Assembly: GCA_028023455.1 (NCBI GenBank)
Contig: JAQFVV010012573.1
Span: forward strand, 2,290,815-2,354,814
Direction: 5' to 3'
Source of the DNA: Epiperipatus broadwayi
Taxonomy: Eukaryota > Onychophora > Udeonychophora > Euonychophora > Peripatidae
Length of the DNA: 64,000 nucleotides
Shown piece after piece: positions 47,731 through 58,489 of the stretch (position 1 is its first letter; each line of letters starts with the position of its first letter). Position numbers and translations under genes: made by a program. The notes beneath the pieces were generated by a model. It was not told the origin of the DNA. It saw only the letters and a list, made by a program, of their open reading frames with translations, and did not search any database.

Positions 47731-48149
47731 CAAACTGACAAATGTAAAGAATTGATCTTGCAAAATATAATATTATTTTGAATACAATCATGCTATTCTC
47801 AAAATTGTAATAGGCATGGTAATAATAAAACTTGATATATAATTAATACCTGTAGGTAATATTGAATAGTAAAATAATGATAGATATCCAGTTTTTTTAT
47901 ACTTAATAAAATCATTGGTTATCATAATTAATTAAAATATTTTCAATATGCCAGCATTAATTTGATCAGAGAGAAGATAATTTGTAAACTCTTCATAACT
48001 AATTTTTTCCCCCAAGATTATATAATATTTTGTTTAATTTTTTTTTAATTCTATCAAACTTATACTGTTTAAGTTAATATGAAAAGGTAAAATAAAACTG
48101 CCCAATTGATGATACAAAAATGAAATTATTGAAATATATATAGAAGAGA

Positions 48150-49442
48150 TGCTCTGTAAAAGGGGATAGTGGTCTTTGCTGGCTTACTATCCCAGTCAAA
48201 GCATAAAAAAATCAATGGCATAGGAAATACATCTATGACCACTGACAACATGATGGCTACACTTTGGGGCTATATGTTCAGGTGAATATTATGCCCTGTA
48301 TGCTAACATGGTACAAGGGAATGAGTATCCAATGCACCTACTCAGATTACATTGACATAAAACATTCATACATCTATCCACTAGCACTGATTTAGCTATG
48401 AAACAATTAGCCCAAAATTAACACACCATAAACTAAAATAATCCTACAAATCTATGCAGCTATTTACACTTATTTTTAAATTATCAATTTAAAAGAAATT
48501 TATGAGAATGGAAATGATATCAAAACCTATATAAAAATATAATAAATAATTTAAAATTTTAGTCAGATAAAAGATTTCTTTTAAAATTAAATGATGTTTA
48601 GAATTATTATTTGAAAAAGTTCTTATTATATAATTAATATTCACCTTTCATTTAAAACAAAAGTTTATACTTTCCAATGCTGTAAACAACATCCATCTTT
48701 GCAGTTCTTGATGCATCACACAATTCAAAGTTCTTTCCATTTTATATTATTCTAGGTGGAGACAAGTCCATTTCTAGCCAGTTTCCAGAAACCATCACAT
48801 TCTGGAGACCACCTCAGTTGGTACAAACACAGAAAATGTAAATTATTGCTGATCCCTACATTTTGGTGAACCTCAATACGCTTATAAATATTTAAATAAC
48901 ACACAATCAGCAAGAGCTATCAAAATCTAAATTGCAATTTCTAAGTTTTTTTTTTTTTATATCTTTGCGAATTCTTATCACCAAATTCCAAGATCGATCT
49001 TGCCTGCCTTGGCACTGTTTTTATTGGCAATGATGACTTTTCTTTGAGGACTGTGTTTATTTTCATTGTTATTGGTTAGCTTTTTTTAGAGTGGGAACTC
49101 AAAATTTTATCACTAGTATTTTTTTTAATTTCTTATCTGACTTTATGCTCAAGGACCTGTTTCCTATTATGTCAAGATAGAAAATCATTTCCATTCTAAA
49201 ATTAAAATAACTAATTAACAGCTTTTTTTAATTCTTTTATATTAAAACAATCTTATTTTTAGATTTTAAATTTGAAATAATTATATAATTAGTTTGCCAT
49301 CTGTGCATTATATATATATTAATTTAAATAAAATTATTAAATTCTCTTTTTTTACATATATTTCTACTTGAGAGTGATTTTATATTTTTTCCATTTTTAT
49401 TTGAAAGTGATGTAAGGCATATACTTATACAGTCACAATACC
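48150..49442 (+). mobile_element. unidentified dispersed element C, copy 2
   Basis: Diverged copy of 37,640-39,360 lacking roughly the first 200 bases. Landmarks: taggaaatacatctatgac, ttatgccctgtatgctaaca, tctatgcagctatttacact, acaaaagtttatactt, cacctcagttggtac, gccatctgtgcattatatat, acagtcacaatacc. It is the oldest of the three copies by its number of differences. Confidence 0.7.
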
Positions 49443-52335
49443 ATTTTACAAAACTCTACATTTTCAATTTTCTTGTGGCTCATTTAAAAAATATTTCATA
49501 GTCTTTTTTCTTTTACACATTCTCTTTTAGAGATAGAAAATTTATTGATAAATTACAGCTTTTTGTATCTGCTATCTTTCTTGTAGTTCTTAATAGAATA
49601 CCAGTTATCTTTATTAACTGCAACCAAATTTTAAATATGTTCAATGTTTGTTCATAGTTTAGAACAACTTATAAGTTCTAATTTAAATTCATTAGAGTAT
49701 TTCTAAAGGGTAGGAATATCAATTATTAATATGTAATGCTTTTTGCCTCTCTAGCCTTGCATTAACAGGATCTAACATTTTAAATTATTGATTATTACTT
49801 TCTGTATTAAATCTATTAACAACATTATACTCTTAAAAATATATATTTTCTGTTAGACAAAATATAATCAAATTCTGTTGCACCTTTATTTGGTTACTTT
49901 CATGAGCATTTTTCTCAAAGAAAAAAATTATAGTATTCAACCCCCCCCCACACACACACACACAAAAAAAAAAATCCACAAGCCTGTAATCTCTCTTTTT
50001 TGTCTCAAATCTTTCACTTATTTAGCAAATTTAGCATTAAATACTAAGTTTTAAAACATTATTTACTCTGATCAAAAAGATTTTGTACATTCAGATAAAA
50101 AGTCCATTTAATATCTTTAATTAATTTTAATAACTAATTTTGCCAATCTGTACGTTAAACCATTAATCTCCTCAATGTTATTGTTTTGCTTTTTATTTAC
50201 ACTGAATTTCAATTAGTTGGGCTTCCAATGTTTATACTTTTATATTAAATCATAAAGAATATTGTCCACATTTTAAATCAATTATCTTCTCATCTTTTCA
50301 CCTAACTTCATAAAGTATAACAATCTTCTATGTAATATTAGATTGTTCTTCTTTCCATAGTTAGTCATCATCAAATTGTAGTCTGGGTACTCTCAATAGA
50401 TTCTTATTTATCTTGACTTCATTTAATAATTGGTGTCTTAACTAATGACTTTACAGTCTTTTAGAAATAAGTTTTATAATTTAATTTGTTTGTCATGATT
50501 AAAAATATCTATTTAAAAAAAATTGTTCACATCTTTATTTACATTGTCTTCAAGAAACCTCATGTGAAGTTTCAACTAAGGATTATTAGACACCTACGAA
50601 AAAAGACCATGATATTTTTTGATCATAAATTCAGAGATAAAAAGTCACTAAAATCAAAACATTGGGTAGCACATGTTGATAAACAGCTCATACCATTTTT
50701 GTCATAGATATAATCACATAGTAATAAGAATTGGAATGAGTAGGCAAGAATATATAAAGCGGACATTAGAAATTTGCCATACTGAGTTTCTCTAAGGTTT
50801 CAAAGAATGAATCAAGTTGTCTTCTTTCATTTAGCAGCAAACTCTTCTCTGCAGTCTTATTAAATTGTGGTATGTCTTAAACTACATAAAATAATGCTTA
50901 ACTAATAATAATGTGCCATTAAATAAAGATAATTAGATCTTGAGATTGAGTTAATTAGAGAAGTTAAATAATTTAAAATAATATTCCTAGAATTCCATGT
51001 TCAATTAAAAATGAATTAGTATAGAAATAAAACTGTTACACTTTATGAAATCAAATCATCTTTTTATTAATATTGATTGGTATAATGAATACATTGACGC
51101 ATCAGCAAGCTGTAAGTGCAATTATTATATTTCTATTCATATAATATTATCTTATGTTATCTAAAACATTTTCGTTTAATGGGTGTACTAGAAAAGCTGA
51201 TGACTTATTGACTTAGGCTGGAAATAAATTACTAAATGTGAATGATAATGCAGATAAAAGAAAATAATAGAGAGTAATGGGGAAGCTATATCAAGGAAGA
51301 AAGAATCATAGCTAGGTAAATGTGTCTTTTTACCAAATTTTCTGCAAAAGACTGGATTTAATTTCAATCTTTCTCGCCTTCTAATTTCTGGAAGAAAATT
51401 AATGGTGACCATAAAAACAAATCAATGACTCAGGTAGAGGATGGCCATTGTAATGTGCATGTGTAAATGATTTATTTAAAAGCACGTATGGTAATCTGAA
51501 ATGATAAGAAATCTTTCTTCATTAATATATATATATATAGCTACCTATGTATCTATATATGTATATATTTACATAAGATTTTAAATTAATTTCAAAATTA
51601 CAAACTCACAACAAGCTTAATTTATTTTGATATTAAAAAAGAAAGATTAAAAACTCAGTGGTCACAAACCAGAACAAACATTTAACAAAGTTTAAATTGA
51701 AAGTAAAACATCATCAAAACTATATAATATTTCAAAGTCACCCTTTGTATAAATGATTTTTTAAATTAAAAAAAAAATACAAAAAAAAGTAGCAACACCC
51801 TATAAAGGAGTAATAACGATTTTTTAATCTTTTTTTTTCTCCAAAATTAATGTAGATATTAGAATTTAAACAATAATTAAATAGCAGATGGTGGTATAGT
51901 AAGTTTTTTTAAATGTTATATATATATCATCATTACTTAATAAACAGTAATATATCTATCTATTCATCACGAGACTTAGACAAAAAGAATATCTTAAACT
52001 TCCAAACATCTAACCTGTTGGAAAAATTTCTTCTCAACTGGTCTGGTCTTTTTTGAACAGATGTTACATAAGCATTTGTTCTAAAGTAGATTATTCAAAC
52101 TGCAAATAAATGAGTAAATGGATAGTAATTTGTATTAATACAGAAAAATATATCGACTATTAGATCAATTACTGAAAGCTCAATCAGGTACAGCACCATT
52201 TAGTATACAGATATAGTGAAACATTGTTTAAATTTGGAATGTATAATTTTTTTTCAAAAATTAAAAAAATAAAAATTTTAGAAAACGTGCATACAGATTA
52301 TAAATTATAAATAATAATGCAGGAATTTAATCTTT
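49443..52335. other. AT-rich stretch, nothing recognised
   Basis: A C-run plus (AC)n plus A-run microsatellite lies at about 49,940-49,972. The frames at 50,486 and 51,188 are unrecognised and compositionally ordinary. Confidence 0.4.
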
Positions 52336-52340
52336 ATGAC

Positions 52341-52344
<4 letters not shown>

Positions 52345-52375
<31 letters not shown>

Positions 52376-52377
52376 GG

Positions 52378-52423
<46 letters not shown>

Positions 52424-52430
52424 CCCTAAA
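52345..52430. repeat. (TA)n palindrome around tagggttata
   Basis: TA runs on both sides of a tagggtta, ending in taaccctaaa. This makes a self-complementary hairpin. The 83-codon minus frame over it is due to the repeat. Confidence 0.85.
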
Positions 52431-53648
52431 GAGATGACAATTGCCATCAAACGTAAAATTATATAATCTATAAAAGGAGAACAGACCAATTACAGGAAAA
52501 TAAATAAACTTGGCTAAATAAACAGTATCACATAGGCTAAACTCAATGATTCTCATATATAATATATGCTGTAATAAAAAGAACTACAGAGGTAAGGATA
52601 ATAATAATTAAACATTATAAATATGCTAATTCACAATTGATAAATTTTGAGAGGAAGAGAACTCTTTCCTCACTCTATCAAAATATAAATGCTCTTAATA
52701 TTGAAAGCACATACTAAAGAATAGTTAGGTTATAACATGTTCTTTCTCATAATATATTTTTATATCTCACCACCATGATTATCATCATTTTATTGCAATG
52801 ATTTAATATAACATTCAAAACTCTTGATAAATGATAATAATATTTCTTAAGTTTTATTTGTGCCACTTTACTTTTAAAAATAATTTCTTTTGCTAAAACA
52901 ATTTCTTTTTGGCCATTAATTACAATAATAAGATATCAGGATTCTTTATTAGATATTTCTAATATTCAAATTTTCACTCTTTTTATTTTGTTCATGAGTT
53001 ATTAAATAATGAATGGCATCCTAGTGAAAATATGAAGAGACATAGTCTTACCCCTAAGATAATGCCTACCTAATTTACAATAATAGCAAATTTTAAAAGA
53101 AAATATTTTAATTAAAGCAAAATACATAGAAACTCTTAATTTAGAATAAAATATTAATCTCCTAGCATAGCATTCCAATACCAAGGGTAGATAAATGATT
53201 TTATGGCCACTCAGAATATCCTACTAACAATTCATACCATTTTTTTTCTTATAATATGGAGATAAGTAATTTAAGAATTAAATTTATGATGGATAATAAA
53301 TAAGCAGATAATAAGTTTATCACAAAAGTCGTCTTCCTTCAATAATGGCAAATAGATTATAGTGATCACTTATGATTAAGAAAATGGATAAATATTTTAT
53401 TTTTTAGATGTATTCTTCATATCTATAGACTAACAAAGTTATTATTATCTTTACTTTCTGTGCATGTACTCTTAATAACTAGAATAAAATATAATTGTAT
53501 TATTAAATATATAATGGTAAGATTTCTAGATGTCATATAATGTTAAGATTTCTGGATAACTGATATGCGATTGAGATGATATTAAAATCAAACACAAAAT
53601 TTTACCAATAAAATATAACATTTATTTATGCAACAATAATAATTCAAT

Positions 53649-54171
53649 AAACAAAGGCAAAACTCCCCATACAGTAATGCCACCCTGTGCCAAACAGAGT
53701 AATCAATGGATGCCAGAAGGCTTGTGCATAAAATCCCTATCTAGTGCCTACTCATCCAATATCCCCAGACTAGTTTCTGGCTTGTGGCCATCATCAGTGA
53801 GGAGCCTTGGATCTGAGAGCACTGCACCTAGATCTTAGGATCTAATGCAACCCTCCAGCAGCCACCTTTTAACTCTACTTTACTACAAAACTATGAGAAT
53901 GAAATTGAAAACATTGTTAATATCTTCAATCTAAGCTCAATAACTTATATAGTCATATGGGTCTGAACTCAATTCAGCACCCATACATTTTGGTGTCTTT
54001 GGCTCTTAAACAACCATAGCCACCACTGTCCTATTAGGCAGGATTGGTGTTAAACCATCAAACATCACATGATTACCATCTCTATACTAGCACAGGGTGG
54101 CATTACTGTATGGGGAGTTTTGCCTTTGTTTACAACAAATTATGTGCTAGTATAGAGATGGTGATCATGTG
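53649..54171 (-). mobile_element. hammerhead-bearing repeat, family 1 (best copy)
   Basis: A near-complete minus-strand unit running from cacatgattaccatctcta (54,066) down to 53,649, with all family landmarks including the ccatacattttggtgtcttt block lost from the minus pair at 34 kb. It contains the one fully intact hammerhead. Just beyond its start, 54,094-54,143 holds an inverted copy of the unit's far end (taatgccaccctgtg and its complement), and the 28-base segment at 54,066-54,093 is inverted at 54,144-54,171. So the end of the element folds back on itself. No reading frame. The clean ribozyme and limited decay suggest a younger insertion than the 4.6-kb copy. Confidence 0.85.
53762..53803 (-). 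ncRNA. intact type I hammerhead ribozyme
   Basis: Every element of the fold is visible on the minus strand. Stem I: TCCTCA (RC of 53,798-53,803) with TGGGGA (RC of 53,762-53,767), six pairs including one T-G wobble. Core: CTGATGA (RC of 53,791-53,797). Stem II: TGGC/GCCA, four pairs, loop CACAA. Then GAAA (RC of 53,774-53,777). Stem III: the palindrome ACTAGT. The cleavage triplet is GTC, so the cut would fall between 53,768 and 53,767. Open stem I makes it type I. A palindromic loopless stem III is typical of repeat-borne animal hammerheads, which often cleave best as dimers. All strictly conserved core bases match. Transcription in the organism is unknown. Confidence 0.92.
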
Positions 54172-54179
54172 AATAATTC

Positions 54180-56830
54180 AATAACAATACTTTTGGAAAT
54201 CTACAGACTTAAAATGAGCAGTTCAAATGCAAAGCTATACAATCTTACTGCATTGAAAAAATACAATTTCACAAGTTTGCAAATTATGATAATAAACAAA
54301 TAAACTTATGAATTTAATGGTAATTAGCTACATTAATTTATTTGACTGATATAAGCTTTCTGACATGAGTATTATTACAATAAATTATGCCTTTTTTCCT
54401 GACTGAAAAAAGCTTTTATTAATTTAAGCATTATTCCATGAAGTTCAACATTTTTGCATACCAATCACACTATAATATTGTCCCAATAATGAGTACCAAT
54501 CCAGTGATGACTCAATGCTTAAGGTGATGTATATTACTTATTTAGGCCTATAATTACAATTTTAAATAGGAACAATTGGTTTTATGTTCTATAATACTGG
54601 CAATGCACAACAAAACAGATCTGTATATCAGAACGATTTATAATTTATACTAAGAGTAATCAAAAGTGTAACTGAAGAAAAGATGCTACTGTTCACAAAG
54701 AAATAATATCAATTGCCATAATAAAAATAATAAAATTATATGATATATCACATATGGCTACATAAAAAAAATATGATACTTCTAAGAGGAAAAGATAAAT
54801 AAGGCAATAAATCTAATCATTGTATGAATTCAAAAGAGCATCTGTATTTTGAGGGCAAATAAATATGCTAGGATTTTTGTCTCTTAACACATGTAAAAAA
54901 TGAGAATTAACCACCATAAATATAAGAAACAATAGGTACTGCCTCAAACAAAGTATTTATGTGAAATAAAAACATGAAAAATATATATACTACTCATGAA
55001 AAAACCACCATAAGAAAGAGGAATGCTACCATTTTTTATAAAATACATGTATTAATAAAATAATATCAAAAGAGAGTCACAGCTACCATTTCTTGGAAAA
55101 TATAATTGTAAGATAAGCATAAACAATAAACAATAGAGAGAGAAAGAGAGAGAGTAGACAACAATCCACTAACAAATGTAATAATTATAAACTGATATAT
55201 AAAACTGATAACAAAGTTTTTTGGCAAATCTGAGCTAATAAAATATGGCCTGAAATAAACAGTAAAATAAGAATATACAACATCCTCACTGATTTTGCAT
55301 AAGCATCTTCTTTCAAATAGATAAATTACTCATAACAGGGGACAAAGCAATACTTTTACAATAATATAATATTAAAATAATATAACATTAATAAAGAAGT
55401 AAATACTCTATGAACTTCTGGATATTACAATTGGCAAATAATGCATAAAATATATCAGACAAGAATGCATAATATAACTGAATAAAATATATAATAAATT
55501 TCAAAAAACATAGAATTATCATTTAGCATTATACCCAGTTTACCAACATTTAAATTATTAAAGTCCTTCATTTTGGAGATTTCAACAATTATCAGGATAT
55601 AATTCTGCAAACATATAAAATTTTATCCATTTGTTAAAATTACAGCAAATTAAAATATTACATGCACAATATTCAGAATTATTTTTATGTAAGAGATTTC
55701 CTTAAAACATAACCACACAAACATAGTAATGACCATTTATGTTCCTGAAATATTTTTTCTTTTAAAACAAGGTGCTTAAAAATTGTATTCTAGCCTTAAA
55801 TTAACTTTTATTAATTCATTATGGAAAAATATAATCCACTACTGAGGTCTAGAAGCAAGTGTTCTTAGAAAATAAGCAGCTTTTATTAGAGAGATAGCAG
55901 GGTGTAAATTTATCTTGGAGCACTAATAATAAAGTATATAATAAAGTAGATTTCATTGAAAGTTAATTTCTATAACTTAAATTATAATTCATTAAAAATA
56001 TTTATATTCCTCTTATAATAAGAATACAGCTATTCCCATTATTTTGTCCAGATGTATTTAAATAATTATAATAATGGAATTTTAAGTAATAAGTCCACGA
56101 TAAAGATATGATATTATTTTATTCTTAAACATGAGTATTGACATAATACTTTTCCAATGGAAAAGTAAATTAATAAATATTTAGTTTACATACTTAGAAT
56201 ATATTTTCTCTTATTGAGTTTGCATAAACATAAATTAAAATATATGCTACCGACTCTTTCACTTGAGCAGCAATGATAATAAATAATTCACTACGATAAG
56301 TAATTTAAAATGGTATTTTAAAATTAATACAAAGGTTCTGCTATCTAGAAGTAAAATAGTTCTTTCATTAAGAAAAAAATGAATGTATCTCAGAGAAAAC
56401 CATCATTTAACTACAATAACATTGAAATGATATATTTCAAAAACATTATTGAAGACAAAACATTTTAGAGTCTTTGAATAGATCTTGGACTTTTTCAACA
56501 TTCTTTAAATATTAAAGTAAAGCATTTAAAAATGTTAAAGAATTGCTATAATTATTGCAAAACATAGGTCTTTAACAGCCTTATTCTCAAAATATAAGAA
56601 ATACTATATTTAGAATAAAGTTTATTATAAGTATAAAATTGAAAATCAAAAAAAAAATTTATGCAAGTGAGCAGGCAAGCTATATATAATTCCCATGGCA
56701 TGTTAATATTGAATAAATACAATTCAACAATTGCAGAGAAATAACTGTTTAAATTATTCGTTCTAATTTCCTTTTAAAACTGCTATCTTTGAAAATCCCA
56801 GTAGACTTTATCTTAAAGTTAGAAGTTGCT
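54180..56830. other. AT-rich stretch, nothing recognised
   Basis: An AG-rich microsatellite is at 55,136-55,153. No gene or dispersed repeat could be supported. Confidence 0.45.
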
Positions 56831-56835
56831 GTCAA

Positions 56836-56906
56836 GCATTGGTGGCCTAGTGGCCAGCATAGCCGCCTTTCAAGCAGCTGGCCCGGGTTCACTTCCCAGT
56901 CAATGC
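56836..56906 (+). tRNA. tRNA-Glu(TTC)-like gene or SINE head
   Basis: Acceptor strands GCATTGG and TCAATGC pair over all seven positions (one G-T). The anticodon stem GCCGC/GCAGC has four of five pairs around the loop CTTTCAA with anticodon TTC at 56,869-56,871. The T arm CCGGG/CCCAG has four of five pairs, with loop TTCACTT. The D arm is weak (GCCT/AGCA). The sequence resembles animal tRNA-Glu (TGGCCTAGTGG, GGCCCGGGTTC). The weak D stem, mismatches and similarity to the unit at 16.2 kb argue for a tRNA-derived repeat or pseudogene; a functional gene cannot be excluded. No body or tail of a SINE is obvious downstream. Confidence 0.65.
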
Positions 56907-56909
56907 ATT

Positions 56910-58060
56910 TGATATATGAAAAAAAAAGTTAGAACTTGCTTAAGAACACATATTACTGAGCAAAAATAAAATTATTTAAAAATAATAAATTTTATGATTA
57001 ATTGTGCAATTAATTAGAAAAGAAATATTCTTCCCATGTGTGCAGACTCTTTTAGTGTTTATATTAATCCCACCAATCATGTGATTGAATTGATTGATTA
57101 AAAATTGACATTTTTAAATTAGTGCTACTTGACTTTTTATATTAAAGTTTTAAAAAATTAATTGGTATCCGGGGAATCAAACTAAAAATATAAATGCATT
57201 TGCATGCAGTATAGATTGTAATTATATATGTAACATTTTCAAAATATTTATGAAATTATAATTATTACAATAAAATAAAAATAAAATATTAAAGTATAAA
57301 TTATATTGTTTTGAACATAACATTACATTTCTCTTGATAACAATTCTAAAGTGTATTAAATAAGTTAGAAGCTCACCAGAATATCTTGATTATCTTAATT
57401 AAAATACTTAAGAATGATATTTAAATATTATGAACAAGAAAGTGCAAACTAAAATGAAAATAAAATGTATGAACAATCACACACATTCTCCTAAGTTTTT
57501 TTTAATTTAAAACTAATAACTTTTTAATAGTGACAAATTAACTCTATCTCTTAAATTAAATAGCTTAACTTAATTTTACACTAATTTAATCTTTATCATA
57601 TTAACATAATAAAATAAACTTTTACTAATAAATAATTTAGACAGAAATGCTTTATTATAAAAAAAATAAATTAAATAATATCTAATATTAAAGATTGAGA
57701 TTTAAGCATTACTATAGTTTAATTTAAACACTATATTTTAACATATTAAAGACTATATGATAGTAATTCTAGATTTTGCAGGTTTTAGAATACTTTATTA
57801 TTAGACAGGTAAATATATTTCTATTTAAATAATTAAAAATTAATTCCAACTACAAATAAGTTCAAATCAACCTATAATAAAAATATTAAAATGATTCTTA
57901 ACAATAATTAAGATTTATAAAAGTGCTTAAAATAAATTACAAATTAAGTTGGCATTTAAATGTAAAGTTCTAACAAAATTATTAAGTTATTATTTTTTTT
58001 TGCATTTAGGTAAATTAAATAACTGGTAGTTTAGCTTTATTGGCAAGAACTAAATGTTAC
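56910..58060. other. AT-rich stretch, nothing recognised
   Basis: No feature could be supported. Confidence 0.45.
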
Positions 58061-58068
58061 AATATATA

Positions 58069-58272
58069 TATATATAATATACAAATCAATATATATATCA
58101 AAATACAGTACAATTTATATAAATTATATTCTTTTAGAAGTACTTTCGACTATACACGTTATATAGTTGATAAAGACTACAAAGAGTATAGTCGAAAGTA
58201 CTTCTAAAAGAATATAATTTATATAAATTGTACTGTATTTTGATATATATATTGATTTGTATATTACATATA
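58069..58272. repeat. near-perfect palindrome (PLE terminal-repeat type)
   Basis: 58,081-58,155 and 58,186-58,260 are exact reverse complements over 75 bases, and pairing continues imperfectly outward for about 12 more. The spacer is 30 bases. The arms contain tagaagtactttcgactata, the diverged counterpart of taggagcactttcgattatc at the outer PLE arm ends (44.1 and 46.1 kb). This is therefore probably a pair of terminal repeats of a related Penelope element, without its coding part. Confidence 0.85.
58162..58208 (+). ncRNA. hammerhead-like fold in the palindrome
   Basis: TATAG, core TTGATAAA, stem II GACTA/TAGTC, GAAA at 58,194-58,197, GTACTT, CTAAAA. Compared with the PLE arms, stem II has changed from GATTA/TAATC to GACTA/TAGTC: a T-A pair replaced by C-G on both strands, which supports a selected RNA stem. 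The core is still not canonical. Confidence 0.55.
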
Positions 58273-58309
58273 TTGTGAAACGAATACAGATATCAAACTT
58301 TATTTAATA

Positions 58310-58480
58310 TATATTGTGCCAGTCAAAACATGCTTATCCATCTAACATGAGCTGGAACTCACAAAATGTACTTCAAACCCAGTCAAGCCCGAGATTTAGG
58401 TCAGGGACCAGCCTGGATTCGAACCCACTCTCCAAGCACCAGATCTAACACCCAATGGATAACATAACAATGGTAGCACA
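58310..58480 (-). mobile_element. tRNA-headed SINE (second family)
   Basis: The minus strand begins near 58,475 with ttatccattgggtgttagat (box A-like), followed by a canonical box B GGGTTCGAATCC (RC of 58,413-58,424). A body follows containing ttgactgggtttgaagtac and agctcatgttagatgg, then tggcacaatatat at the end. This is the normal plan of a tRNA-derived SINE. It is unrelated in body to copies A1-A4. Confidence 0.65.
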
Positions 58481-58489
58481 CGAGATTTA

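Noticed and set aside
52370-52430. tagggtta/taaccctaaa as telomere-like repeat
   Set aside because: Single occurrence on each side of a TA palindrome, no tandem array.
52305-52556. 83-codon minus-strand frame with IYIYIY run
   Set aside because: It is produced by the (TA)n tract; flanks show no protein similarity. The same holds for the frame at 62,123-62,347.
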